A stretch of DNA of 21,637 nt from CAZLLV01 sp964560325 (GTDB taxonomy: Bacteria > Acidobacteriota > Thermoanaerobaculia > Multivoradales > DATKCC01), in contig CAZLLV010000512.1 of the NCBI GenBank assembly GCA_964560325.1, positions 1 to 21,637 on the forward strand, given 5' to 3'. The notes under the pieces are model-generated. The model saw only the letters and a list, made by a program, of their open reading frames with translations, made no database searches and had not been told where the DNA came from. A program made the translations under genes and the position numbers. Below are positions 15,325 to 21,425 of the stretch, piece after piece (position 1 is the first letter of the stretch; every line of letters starts with the position of its first letter).

Positions 15325-17325
15325 ATGTTGATCTTCCGAGGTGTCGTCGACGATCGCGGTAGCGTGCCGGCTCTACCCGTTTCCCTCAATATCGTGGCGA
15401 CCCTGTCGAACGACACCGTCAGCGACGTGGTCTCCGGCGACGTGGAGACCGGGGCCGGCGGCGGCTTCGACCTCCGGCTCCGGATCGATCAGGACCGCCT
15501 CGACCCGTTCGGAGGCTCGGCCACCGTCGTGGTCGCGATCACGCCTTACGTCGCCGGCGCCGGACCGGTGACCCTCGTCTTCGAGGTTCTGGCCGCGCCC
15601 GGACAGACGCTGCGCGAGGCGATCAACCAGAGGATCGACGAGCTGGAGGTGAGCGTCGATCTGGACGGGCTCACCGTGGTCCCGGTGGTGGTCTCCGTGT
15701 TCGACGACGTACCGACTCGCCGGTTCTTCGACGACGTCGGCTCGCTCCAGTGCGAGCTCTGGCGGAACGCCTTTCCGCCGAACGCTTCCTTCTTCCTGCC
15801 CACGATCTTCGGCCGCGTCCGGCAGGCGCCCGCCTACGACGAAGGGGACCTCTACCGCGCGAACCTCCTCGTCGAGAACGGCGATCTCGACTTCACGCAC
15901 TTCCTCCGGTTCGTCAGCGACGGACCGAATGCCGACGGACACGTGACGGTCCGACTGCGCGAGATGGCGCCCGGCGGTCTTTCGAACGCCGACTCGGGCG
16001 CCGTGATCCGGATCGACGAGCGGGTCGGGATCGGCACGATTTCCTCCGCGCTGTCGGACCGCGAGGCCGCGGTGCCGATCGTCCTGATGGATCTCGATCT
16101 CGATTTCGTGGTCGACGCCAGCGGCACCGGCCAGCTCCGGGTGCGCGGCGACGTGGGGATCGGCCCCGGCGCCAACCTCGTTCTCTTCACCGTCGGCAGC
16201 ATCGACGCCCTGGTGTCGATCACTCCCAGGAACCACGAGTCCGGCCCGTTCGACGAACCCGAGCTGGAGAACCTGTTCGCCGTCACCGTGACCGACGCGC
16301 AGTACGAGTCCACGCCGGGCACCGACCTCGACGACCTGCCGTTTTGGGTCTACCTGGCGCTCGCGCCCTTCCTGCCGGGCTTCGCGGGGCTCGCCATGAG
16401 CGCCGCGCTGGCCCGACAGGCGATCGAGGCCGCCGTCGAGTCGATCCTCCCGGGGCTGGTCGAGAACCAGATCCGGCCCCGGCTCGCCGCCGAGGTGCTT
16501 CGCGCGGTGAATCGACAGATCGACCAGGCGGTCGACGACAGCGGGCTGCCGTTGACCGACGAAGGCCGAGCCAACCTGCTCACCACCCTCGGGTTCTGGT
16601 TCGAGGCGCAGGACGTGGTGATCGACGAGAACGACATCCGCGTCCTCGGGTGGGCCGGGGGGTGGGGCACCCTGGCGAGCCTGGCGCTCGGCGGCGAGTG
16701 CCCGGCGCTTGCCGGCGCCGATGCGAGTGGCGGAGGCGACGACGAGGCGGCGCGGGACGGCGCGGAGAAGACGTTCCGGCCGTTTGCCGACGCCTTCGAG
16801 CGGCCGGAGCTCGACGGCTGGATGGAGGAGTACCGCCGGTTCCGGGGCGAGCTCGTCGAGATGGCGCGGTCGAGGCCGGGGCTCTACGCACGCGCCGCCC
16901 GGATCGCGGCGCGCCACCGCGAGCTGCTCGCCGAGCCCCGGGAGCGGACGCTGTCGCAGGCCGGGGCGGAGGAGATCGCAGGCTTCGTGGAGGAGGCGAT
17001 GGCGGCCGCTCCGAGCGAAGAGCTCCGCGCGGTGATGGGCGAGATCCGGGACCTCTTCCGGAAGGCGCCGGGCCGCACGGTGGCGCAACTCGCCGAGCTC
17101 GCGGCCCGGGCGCGTCCCGCCGGCGGCCGGGGGCACGAGCTGAGCCCTTCCCGGCTCGGCAAGGCGTCGGCGGGGGAGCGGCGGACGATCGTCCGGGTCG
17201 CCGACGACGGAAAGTCCGACGTGGGCCGCGTGGTCGGAGCCGACCCGGAGGCGCGCGAGCCCTCGAGCGAAGAGGCCCGACGGAAGCGGCAGGAGCGGCG
17301 CGGCCAGCGCGGCCAACGCGGCTAG
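15325..17325 (+). CDS. Large orphan protein, possible TULIP-like lipid-binding core with basic tail
   Basis: A 666-residue protein I do not recognise. Residues 1-90 look like beta sandwich (FRGVVDDRGSVPALPVSLNIVA, alternating hydrophobics). Residues 95-340 are largely beta-strand (VSVDLDGLTVVPVVVSVF; VPIVLMDLDLDFVVDASGTG). A hydrophobic, helix-prone stretch (340-378, WVYLALAPFLPGFAGLAMSA) is followed by an amphipathic helix (380-404) and DVVIDENDIRVLGWAGGWG (430-448). That order recalls tubular TULIP-type lipid-binding domains, but this is a weak inference. After a Gly/Asp linker (464-478) comes a charged helical region and an Arg/Gln/Gly-rich C-terminus. There is no signal peptide. The ATG at 15325 has GAGG (15314-15317) 7 bp upstream; earlier in-frame codons run into ligA antisense. 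Its TAG shares a CTAG with the convergent gene. Confidence 0.85.
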   Translation: MLIFRGVVDDRGSVPALPVSLNIVATLSNDTVSDVVSGDVETGAGGGFDLRLRIDQDRLDPFGGSATVVVAITPYVAGAGPVTLVFEVLAAPGQTLREAINQRIDELEVSVDLDGLTVVPVVVSVFDDVPTRRFFDDVGSLQCELWRNAFPPNASFFLPTIFGRVRQAPAYDEGDLYRANLLVENGDLDFTHFLRFVSDGPNADGHVTVRLREMAPGGLSNADSGAVIRIDERVGIGTISSALSDREAAVPIVLMDLDLDFVVDASGTGQLRVRGDVGIGPGANLVLFTVGSIDALVSITPRNHESGPFDEPELENLFAVTVTDAQYESTPGTDLDDLPFWVYLALAPFLPGFAGLAMSAALARQAIEAAVESILPGLVENQIRPRLAAEVLRAVNRQIDQAVDDSGLPLTDEGRANLLTTLGFWFEAQDVVIDENDIRVLGWAGGWGTLASLALGGECPALAGADASGGGDDEAARDGAEKTFRPFADAFERPELDGWMEEYRRFRGELVEMARSRPGLYARAARIAARHRELLAEPRERTLSQAGAEEIAGFVEEAMAAAPSEELRAVMGEIRDLFRKAPGRTVAQLAELAARARPAGGRGHELSPSRLGKASAGERRTIVRVADDGKSDVGRVVGADPEAREPSSEEARRKRQERRGQRGQRG

Positions 17326-18179
17326 GAGTCGGCCGCTTCGATCAGAAACCGTTCGAGCGCGTCCCAGACCTCTGGGAATCCCAGGAGGTCGTTGTGCCCG
17401 GCCTCGGGGATCGGCAGCCAGTGGGTGGAGGTGCCGCTCTCCGAGCCGGCTTCACGCAGCGCCTCGGCGACGCGCCGTCCCTGCTCGGCCGGGATGATCG
17501 TGTCCCGCTCGCCGTGGATCACCAGCGTCGGGATGCCCCGTGCCGCGACCCGGTGCGCGGCGTCTAGCGAGTCGTAGCGCTCGCGCACCGCCCAGCGGAC
17601 GAGGAAGCGCGGGAAGTGGACCGCGGCGACGTCGGCGAGGCGGGTCCAGGGGCTCAAGGCGGCGACGCCGGCGATCGACTCCGCCCCGTCGCCGTCGGCG
17701 GCGGTCGCGAAGGCCGCGGCGGCGCCGAGCGACCAGCCGACCAGCACCACCGGCCGCTCCGGGTGCTGCCCGCGCGCCCAGGCGAGGGCCGCCGCGCCCG
17801 AGGCCAGGATCGACGCCTCGCCCGGCGCGCCCTCGCTCCGGCCGTAGCCAGGGTAGTCGACCGCCAGCGAGACCGCCGGCAGGCGCCGCAGCCGCCCGAA
17901 CAGCCCGGAGCGGCGCATCGTCTCCAGGTTCTCGCCGTTGCCGTGGAAGAAGATCGCGACCGGTGCGCCGCCGGGCAGCTCCGCCGGCCGCACCGTCCAG
18001 GCGACGGCCCGGCCCCCGGTCGGGAGCGGCAGCCGCACCTCCTCGATCCCCCCGGGCGGCGGCGAGGGCACCGTCACCGGCGGGCTCGGGTAGAGCATGC
18101 TGCGGGCGAAGTGGCTGAGCATGAGGACGGCGAGGACGGCCAGGACGGCGAAGATCGCGAGCAGCCGGAAGCGTCGCAT
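17322..18179 (-). CDS. Membrane-anchored alpha/beta-hydrolase (BEM46/ABHD13-like)
   Basis: A 285-residue serine hydrolase. Residues 1-24 (MRRFRLLAIFAVLAVLAVLM) form an uncleaved signal anchor, followed by a Pro-rich linker (31-42). The hydrolase core has FFHGNGENL (77-85, oxyanion hole), AVDYPGYGRSEGAPGE (106-121), nucleophile elbow VGWSLGAA with Ser150, Asp226 in HGERDTIIP, and His262 in PEAGHNDL. This layout matches BEM46/ABHD13-type hydrolases, whose substrates are poorly known; an acyl ester or thioester at the membrane is plausible. The ATG at 18179 is preferred; an in-frame ATG at 18194 would add MLAPP. Neither has a Shine-Dalgarno, but TATGCT lies 10 bp upstream of 18179, which fits a leaderless message. 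Its stop codon overlaps that of the convergent orphan gene. Confidence 0.88.
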   Translation of the reverse strand: MRRFRLLAIFAVLAVLAVLMLSHFARSMLYPSPPVTVPSPPPGGIEEVRLPLPTGGRAVAWTVRPAELPGGAPVAIFFHGNGENLETMRRSGLFGRLRRLPAVSLAVDYPGYGRSEGAPGEASILASGAAALAWARGQHPERPVVLVGWSLGAAAAFATAADGDGAESIAGVAALSPWTRLADVAAVHFPRFLVRWAVRERYDSLDAAHRVAARGIPTLVIHGERDTIIPAEQGRRVAEALREAGSESGTSTHWLPIPEAGHNDLLGFPEVWDALERFLIEAADS

Positions 18180-18189
18180 CGGGGGCGCG

Positions 18190-18195
18190 AGCATA
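18190..18195 (-). promoter_or_regulatory. -10-like element of the membrane hydrolase
   Basis: Minus-strand TATGCT ends exactly 10 bp before the ATG at 18179, a spacing expected for leaderless transcription. It overlaps the alternative ATG at 18194. No Shine-Dalgarno is present. Confidence 0.3.
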
Positions 18196-18208
18196 CCGGG
18201 TCGCGCGG

Positions 18209-18214
18209 TAGGAT
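18209..18214 (+). promoter_or_regulatory. -10-like element of the small membrane protein gene
   Basis: TAGGAT ends exactly 10 bp before the ATG at 18225, mirroring the spacing of the divergent hydrolase promoter in the same 45-bp gap. The AGGA inside it is too far upstream for a normal Shine-Dalgarno. Confidence 0.3.
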
Positions 18215-18224
18215 CCGGCCTTCG

Positions 18225-18524
18225 ATGGACACCTACTCGGCGCTCCTCACCGCGGCGGCGGCCGCCGCCGTGGCCGGCTGCATGCTCGCCGTCCTGACGC
18301 GCCTCGACCTCCACCGGGCGCGCCTGGTGCAGTGGCCGCCGCTCCTCGGCGGCCTCGCGATCGTGCTGGCGGTCGTGGCCGGCGCCTACCATCTGCTCAC
18401 CGGCCACGGGCCGGACTCGCCGGAGCCGATGGAGCCGATCGGCTTCGTCTCCGAGCACCCGGTGCTGGTCCTCATCGCCGCCCTCGCCCTGCTCGCGCTC
18501 GGCGTCAACAAGAGCGGGCGCTGA
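18225..18524 (+). CDS. Small three-helix membrane protein, unknown function
   Basis: A 99-residue protein that I cannot assign to a family. Three hydrophobic segments are visible, near residues 5-24 (Ala-rich), 38-58 (PPLLGGLAIVLAVVAGAYHLL) and 78-93 (HPVLVLIAALALLALG). A short basic loop (RLDLHRARL) lies between the first two, and an acidic, Pro-rich loop (GPDSPEPMEPIGF) between the last two. The C-terminus is basic (NKSGR). By the positive-inside rule the first loop and the C-terminus are probably cytoplasmic. It is divergent from the membrane hydrolase, with 45 bp between the starts, so they may share regulation. Codon composition matches its neighbours, supporting a real gene. Confidence 0.75.
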   Translation: MDTYSALLTAAAAAAVAGCMLAVLTRLDLHRARLVQWPPLLGGLAIVLAVVAGAYHLLTGHGPDSPEPMEPIGFVSEHPVLVLIAALALLALGVNKSGR

Positions 18525-18552
18525 TCGTCCGTCGTCCCGACCCGGAATGGAA

Positions 18553-18568
18553 GCTGGCCCGGGCCAGC
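18553..18568 (+). terminator. 16-bp perfect palindrome after the small membrane protein gene
   Basis: GCTGGCCCGGGCCAGC is fully self-complementary and begins 29 bp after the stop. A second GC-rich palindromic stretch (GGCCGGCC) follows within 10 bp. No T run is present. It resembles the palindromes at 5040-5055 and 6528-6543 in size and position. Confidence 0.3.
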
Positions 18569-18597
18569 CGGGATTGGCCGGCCCGGGGGAAGTGGCT

Positions 18598-18744
18598 CTA
18601 CCGAGCCTTGCGCAGCTCGTCGAGGAAGATCGACCCGGCCCGCTGCAGCACACCGGCAGGGGCCCACGCGAGGAGCTGGGCGAGCGCGAGAGGGCTCGCC
18701 CGCAGGTCGGCGAGGCGGGTGAGGTCGGCGGCCAGGCTGGTGTT
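18598..18744 (-). pseudogene. C-terminal remnant of a broken protein-coding gene
   Basis: The minus strand encodes a 48-residue, protein-like segment ending in a stop: NTSLAADLTRLADLRASPLA, then LAQLLAWAPAGVLQRAG, then SIFLDELRKAR. It has the regular hydrophobic pattern of an amphipathic helical C-terminus. There is no usable start: the frame closes at an in-frame TAG (18772-18774) ten codons before the segment, near the beginning of the repeat-rich stretch. I read it as the surviving 3' end of a gene truncated by rearrangement. The parent family is not recognised, and chance openness in GC-rich DNA is possible. Confidence 0.35.
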
Positions 18745-18840
18745 GCGTCGTCGAGGGCACGGCAGTGGGGTCTAGCCGCTGCTGGGCAGCGACTCCACGA
18801 GAAGGGGGGAGGTGCTCGGAGCGGGCGTGCCTGCGCCGGC

Positions 18841-19061
18841 GGGTCCGGGCGGGGGCGCTCGCGCCTCCGGCACGGCTCGGCTGGGAGCACTCCCGCCGGA
18901 GGCCTCGCCTGGGTTCGCTGCGGCGCCCAACGGGCGTGGCCTTCGACCGGGCTTGCCGGCTCGCCTTGCTCAACCGCGCTCCGGCGCGAGCGCCCCCGCC
19001 CGGACCCTCGAGATCGGTGGTCGATGAAGGAGAGGTGTCGGGCGATCGCTTCGCTCCGCCC
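18841..19061 (+). repeat. Structured dispersed repeat, copy R1 (long stem-loop)
   Basis: A 221-bp element repeated in opposite orientation at 21426-21637. Shared blocks include 24 identical bases (18863-18886 against 21602-21625), 19 identical bases (18901-18919 against 21569-21587) and a 24-base block with one mismatch at the right end (19038-19061 against 21426-21449). Within R1 a perfect 25-bp inverted repeat (18841-18865 and 18983-19007) encloses 117 bp. Indels between copies (for example 5 nt near 18965) are not multiples of three, so the element is probably not protein-coding. It could be a non-autonomous mobile element, an extragenic palindromic repeat or a structured RNA. Confidence 0.85.
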
Positions 19062-19173
19062 GGGTCGGTCTGGCCCTGTACGGGGGACTAGCGCCCGATG
19101 TACTGCCGCCCGCGGTACCGTCCACTTCGGGAGCCCCTCCTGCGGCCTACGGCCCCGGGGTCTGCTGATGCTC

Positions 19174-19210
19174 GGTGTTTTTGGCTGATGAGCGGTCGGC
19201 GGATGAGCGG
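19174..19210 (+). promoter_or_regulatory. Short direct repeats upstream of the TPR cassette
   Basis: GCTGATG occurs at 19174-19180 and 19184-19190, and GATGAGCGG at 19188-19196 and 19202-19210 (14-bp period). They lie 55-90 bp upstream of the AT-richer candidate promoter stretch and could be activator sites. The rest of 19062-19263 shows no gene; short open frames there have no protein-like pattern. Confidence 0.3.
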
Positions 19211-19263
19211 CGCCTGGAGCGGATGGGCGGCCACGTGTGTGTCGCGGGTAAGGCAGAACGCTC

Positions 19264-19301
19264 GTGGACACTTTGAAGCGAAATATCATATCCTCTACGG
19301 G
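19264..19301 (+). promoter_or_regulatory. AT-richer promoter-like stretch of the TPR cassette
   Basis: This short stretch (TTTGAAGCGAAATATCATAT at its core) is markedly AT-richer than its surroundings and ends about 40 bp before the first cassette start. TGGACA (19265-19270) or TTGAAG (19273-19278) could serve as a -35, but no strong -10 has ideal spacing. The call rests mainly on composition and position. Confidence 0.3.
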
Positions 19302-19341
19302 ACACGCTAGAAGATCAACCGGTACGGAGGATCGCCGCGAC

Positions 19342-19620
19342 ATGTCCAGCTCCGACGTCATCCAGCGCCCGCCCTCCGACGAGACGCTGGCCACAGTGCA
19401 GCAGATCTTGTACCGGTACCAGGTCTCCCCCGCGCAGGCCCCGATCCTGCTCGCTGCCGCGGTGCATGAGGTGGCCCACCGCCCACACGCCACGTCCGCT
19501 GCCCGAGACGCCCGGCTGGTGCGTGCTGTAGAGCGGTACGCTCGCGCCTACCGGGAGGGGATCCTCCGCGTCTGGCTCGAAGCGCCCGACGAGCTGCCGG
19601 AGGAGGAGAAGCCGTCGTGA
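19342..19620 (+). CDS. Small helical orphan, first gene of the TPR cassette
   Basis: A 92-residue soluble, probably all-helical protein that I do not recognise. Visible segments are SDETLATVQQILYRYQVSPA (12-31), QAPILLAAAVHEVAHR and ARLVRAVERYARAYREGILR, ending in an acidic tail (DELPEEEKPS). No signal peptide, transmembrane helix or clear catalytic motif is seen; a small DNA- or protein-binding adaptor is possible but unproven. The ATG at 19342 is chosen because GGAGG lies 11 bp upstream and coding character starts there. The stop overlaps the GTG of the TPR gene by 4 bp (GTGA), so the two products are probably made together and may act together. Confidence 0.75.
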   Translation: MSSSDVIQRPPSDETLATVQQILYRYQVSPAQAPILLAAAVHEVAHRPHATSAARDARLVRAVERYARAYREGILRVWLEAPDELPEEEKPS

Positions 19621-20903
19621 GCAACGGCCGGTTCGGCAGCGGGCCGCCCGACGACCACGACGATGCTCCGGACGGGCCGGGCGGACTGTACGAGGCCGCC
19701 GTCCACCGCGCGCTCCGGGTGGCCCTTCCAGAGCTGGAGGCCGCCCTCGCCGCCGAGCGGGAGGAGGCCCCACGCCGGGTTCGCGAACTGCTCGCCCATC
19801 CGCTCCATCGCCAAGCCGGGCTGGTCACCTTCCGCGACCGGTACCAGAGCTTCTGGGCCGCCGAGCACCTGCTCGAGCGCTGCCGGCGGAGCTGGTCGGA
19901 CGATCCGGTCCACGCCGAATCGCTCGCCCACTTGGCCCTGCGCATCGCCGACGCCATCGAGGCCGCGGGCCGCTCTTCCCGGCGTGCGGCGCGCCAGCGC
20001 GATGCGTCCGCCGGCGGGCCGCCCCCGTCCAGCCTGAACGACCAGCGCGCCCGGGCCTGGAGCTACGTAGCGAACTGCCGGCGGATCCGCTCCGAGCTCG
20101 CCGCCGTCCCGGAAGCCTTCGAGACGGCCCGGCACCACCTGCTCCACGGCGCCGGCGATCCGGAGGATGAGGTGGGTATCCTGGACCTCGAAGCGTCGTT
20201 CTTCATCGATCGGCGGAGCTTCGGCGAAGCGGAGGAGGCGCTGGAGCGGGTGATCGCGATTTACCAGGAGCTGGGCGAGGAGCACCTGGAGGGGCGGGCG
20301 ATGCTCAAGCTGGCGCGGCTCCGGCACGAGCAGGGGCGGGGCGGCGAGGCGATCCGGCTTTTCCAGGGTGCGAGGGACAAGATCGACTCCGAGCTGGAAC
20401 CGCATCTGGACCTCATCGTGCAGCGCGGGCTCACGCTCTGCTTCGCCGAGTCGGCACGATTTGAAGAAGCACTGGCGGCTCTTGGTGAGTTACGCCGCAC
20501 GGTTCAGGGAGACATGTCGAGCAGCGCGCGAGCACGGGTGCGCTGGATCGAGGGGCTGGTGCACTACTACACCGGGAATCGGGAGCGAGCCGTCGCCGCC
20601 ATCACCGAGGCTCGTGATGGCCTGGCGGACGCGGGAAACCACCACGACACCGCCCTCGCCACTCTCGATCTGGCACGGATCCACCTGAGCGCTGGCGAGC
20701 TCGATCGCGCTTGTTCTCTGGCGTCTGATCTCCTCCCGCTCCTCGCCACCGGTGAGATCGCTCCAGAGCCCACCACGGCCATTGCCGCGATCCATCGAGC
20801 CATGGAGCGAAGGGAGCTCACGCAACGGAACATCGAAGACGTCGTGATGCGAGTGCGCCGCGCTTTCTTCCCCCTCGAGGAACCGTTCACCTCGGTGGGT
20901 TGA
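19617..20903 (+). CDS. Tetratricopeptide-repeat protein (putative peptide receptor/regulator)
   Basis: A 428-residue soluble protein. Residues 1-25 are acidic and disordered. Residues 25-130 form a helical N-terminal domain (FRDRYQSFWAAEHLLERCRR). A Gly/Pro linker (133-139) is followed by about six TPR-like helical hairpins near 141-176, 184-219, 225-258, 262-296, 303-338 and 343-378. Clear repeats include FGEAEEALERVIAIYQELG, GEAIRLFQGARDKI, FEEALAALGELRRTV, RERAVAAITEARDGL and ELDRACSLASDLL. No enzyme motif or signal peptide is present. TPR arrays bind peptides or proteins. The start is GTG at 19617 with GGAGGAG upstream, overlapping the preceding stop. From about 20450 base composition becomes less GC-rich. 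The next gene, 83 bp downstream, encodes a small exported protein, an arrangement like Rap-Phr modules. Confidence 0.88.
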   Translation: MSNGRFGSGPPDDHDDAPDGPGGLYEAAVHRALRVALPELEAALAAEREEAPRRVRELLAHPLHRQAGLVTFRDRYQSFWAAEHLLERCRRSWSDDPVHAESLAHLALRIADAIEAAGRSSRRAARQRDASAGGPPPSSLNDQRARAWSYVANCRRIRSELAAVPEAFETARHHLLHGAGDPEDEVGILDLEASFFIDRRSFGEAEEALERVIAIYQELGEEHLEGRAMLKLARLRHEQGRGGEAIRLFQGARDKIDSELEPHLDLIVQRGLTLCFAESARFEEALAALGELRRTVQGDMSSSARARVRWIEGLVHYYTGNRERAVAAITEARDGLADAGNHHDTALATLDLARIHLSAGELDRACSLASDLLPLLATGEIAPEPTTAIAAIHRAMERRELTQRNIEDVVMRVRRAFFPLEEPFTSVG

Positions 20904-20986
20904 GGTGTTTCGAATCGCTTCGGGATTGAGCTGGTTGGGCCGAGTTTTCGCTCTGACACGCACTTTAGGGGCGAAAGGAGAACACC

Positions 20987-21295
20987 ATGTTCCACCTGCG
21001 CATCCCGAAGCCCTTCGGCCTCGCTGCCGTCACCCTTCTCGTCTTCGGTCTCCTGGCCGCCACCCCGGCAGCCGCAGCTCCCGACGGGCTGACGGATTTC
21101 GGTGCACGAGTCACCGGATGGATCCACACGCTCCTCGGTCCGTGGATGGGCACTCCGGACAATTCCACCCCGGAATCCGCCAACTCGACGATCGGGGATT
21201 CGACCTCGACGCCACAAGAGCCGACCCCCGGGGCCGAATCCTGTGAGCAGAGCTGCGAGGACGGTGGCGGGGCAATCGGCGATCCGGACGGTTGA
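20987..21295 (+). CDS. Small exported protein/peptide precursor
   Basis: A 102-residue precursor. Residues 1-31 are a clear Sec signal peptide (basic MFHLRIPK, hydrophobic FGLAAVTLLVFGLLA, then ATPAAAA). The mature part, about 71 residues, is acidic and Ser/Thr/Pro-rich, with a short amphipathic stretch (LTDFGARVTGWIHTLLGPWM) and a distinctive end ESCEQSCEDGGGAIGDPDG containing the only two cysteines. It has no known domain I can name. AAAGGAG lies 6 bp upstream of the ATG, the best ribosome binding site in the cassette, suggesting high expression. The 83-bp gap from the TPR gene leaves room for its own promoter. It could be a secreted signal precursor, a bacteriocin-like peptide or a small surface protein. 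Confidence 0.8.
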   Translation: MFHLRIPKPFGLAAVTLLVFGLLAATPAAAAPDGLTDFGARVTGWIHTLLGPWMGTPDNSTPESANSTIGDSTSTPQEPTPGAESCEQSCEDGGGAIGDPDG

Positions 21296-21321
21296 GCCCC
21301 CCCGCGCGAATTGATGGGGGC
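21296..21321 (+). terminator. Possible hairpin after the exported protein gene
   Basis: GCCCCC (21296-21301) and GGGGGC (21316-21321) flank a 14-base loop immediately after the stop codon. The stem is only 6 bp and no T run follows, so support is weak. Confidence 0.25.
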
Positions 21322-21328
21322 ATACCGA

Positions 21329-21425
21329 ATGACGGGCACGCAGCTCAGGAATCCCTGGCTCGTCCAGCTCTACCGGGAGATCGACCCTGCTGAAGAGGTA
21401 CTACCCGCTTCGGGCGGAGTCGGCA
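21329..21425 (+). pseudogene. Possible N-terminal gene remnant abutting repeat R2
   Basis: An ATG at 21329 opens a frame reading MTGTQLRNPWLVQLYREIDP then AEEVLPASGG, with plausible protein composition. It then runs into repeat R2, where the translation becomes low-complexity Arg/Pro/Gly until a stop at 21517. The ribosome binding site is poor. It may be a gene start cut off by the repeat, or simply an open frame by chance. Confidence 0.2.

Noticed and set aside
18841..19007. CRISPR array
   Set aside because: There are only two distant copies, in opposite orientation, with long internal structure and no regularly spaced short repeats or cas genes.
18812..19091. Short open frames inside R1 and matching frames in R2 (for example GEVSGDRFAPP against GDVSGDRCAPP)
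   Set aside because: The similarity follows from shared DNA. Indels of 1 and 5 nt between the copies break the frame, so a conserved protein is unlikely.
19098..19310. 70-residue open frame ahead of the TPR cassette
   Set aside because: It has no ribosome binding site and irregular composition, and it overlaps the promoter-like AT patch and direct repeats.
18180..19493. Long minus-strand extension upstream of the membrane hydrolase
   Set aside because: The extra N-terminal sequence is Arg/Pro-rich, covers the divergent small membrane gene, repeat R1 and the start of the cassette, and precedes a clear signal anchor.
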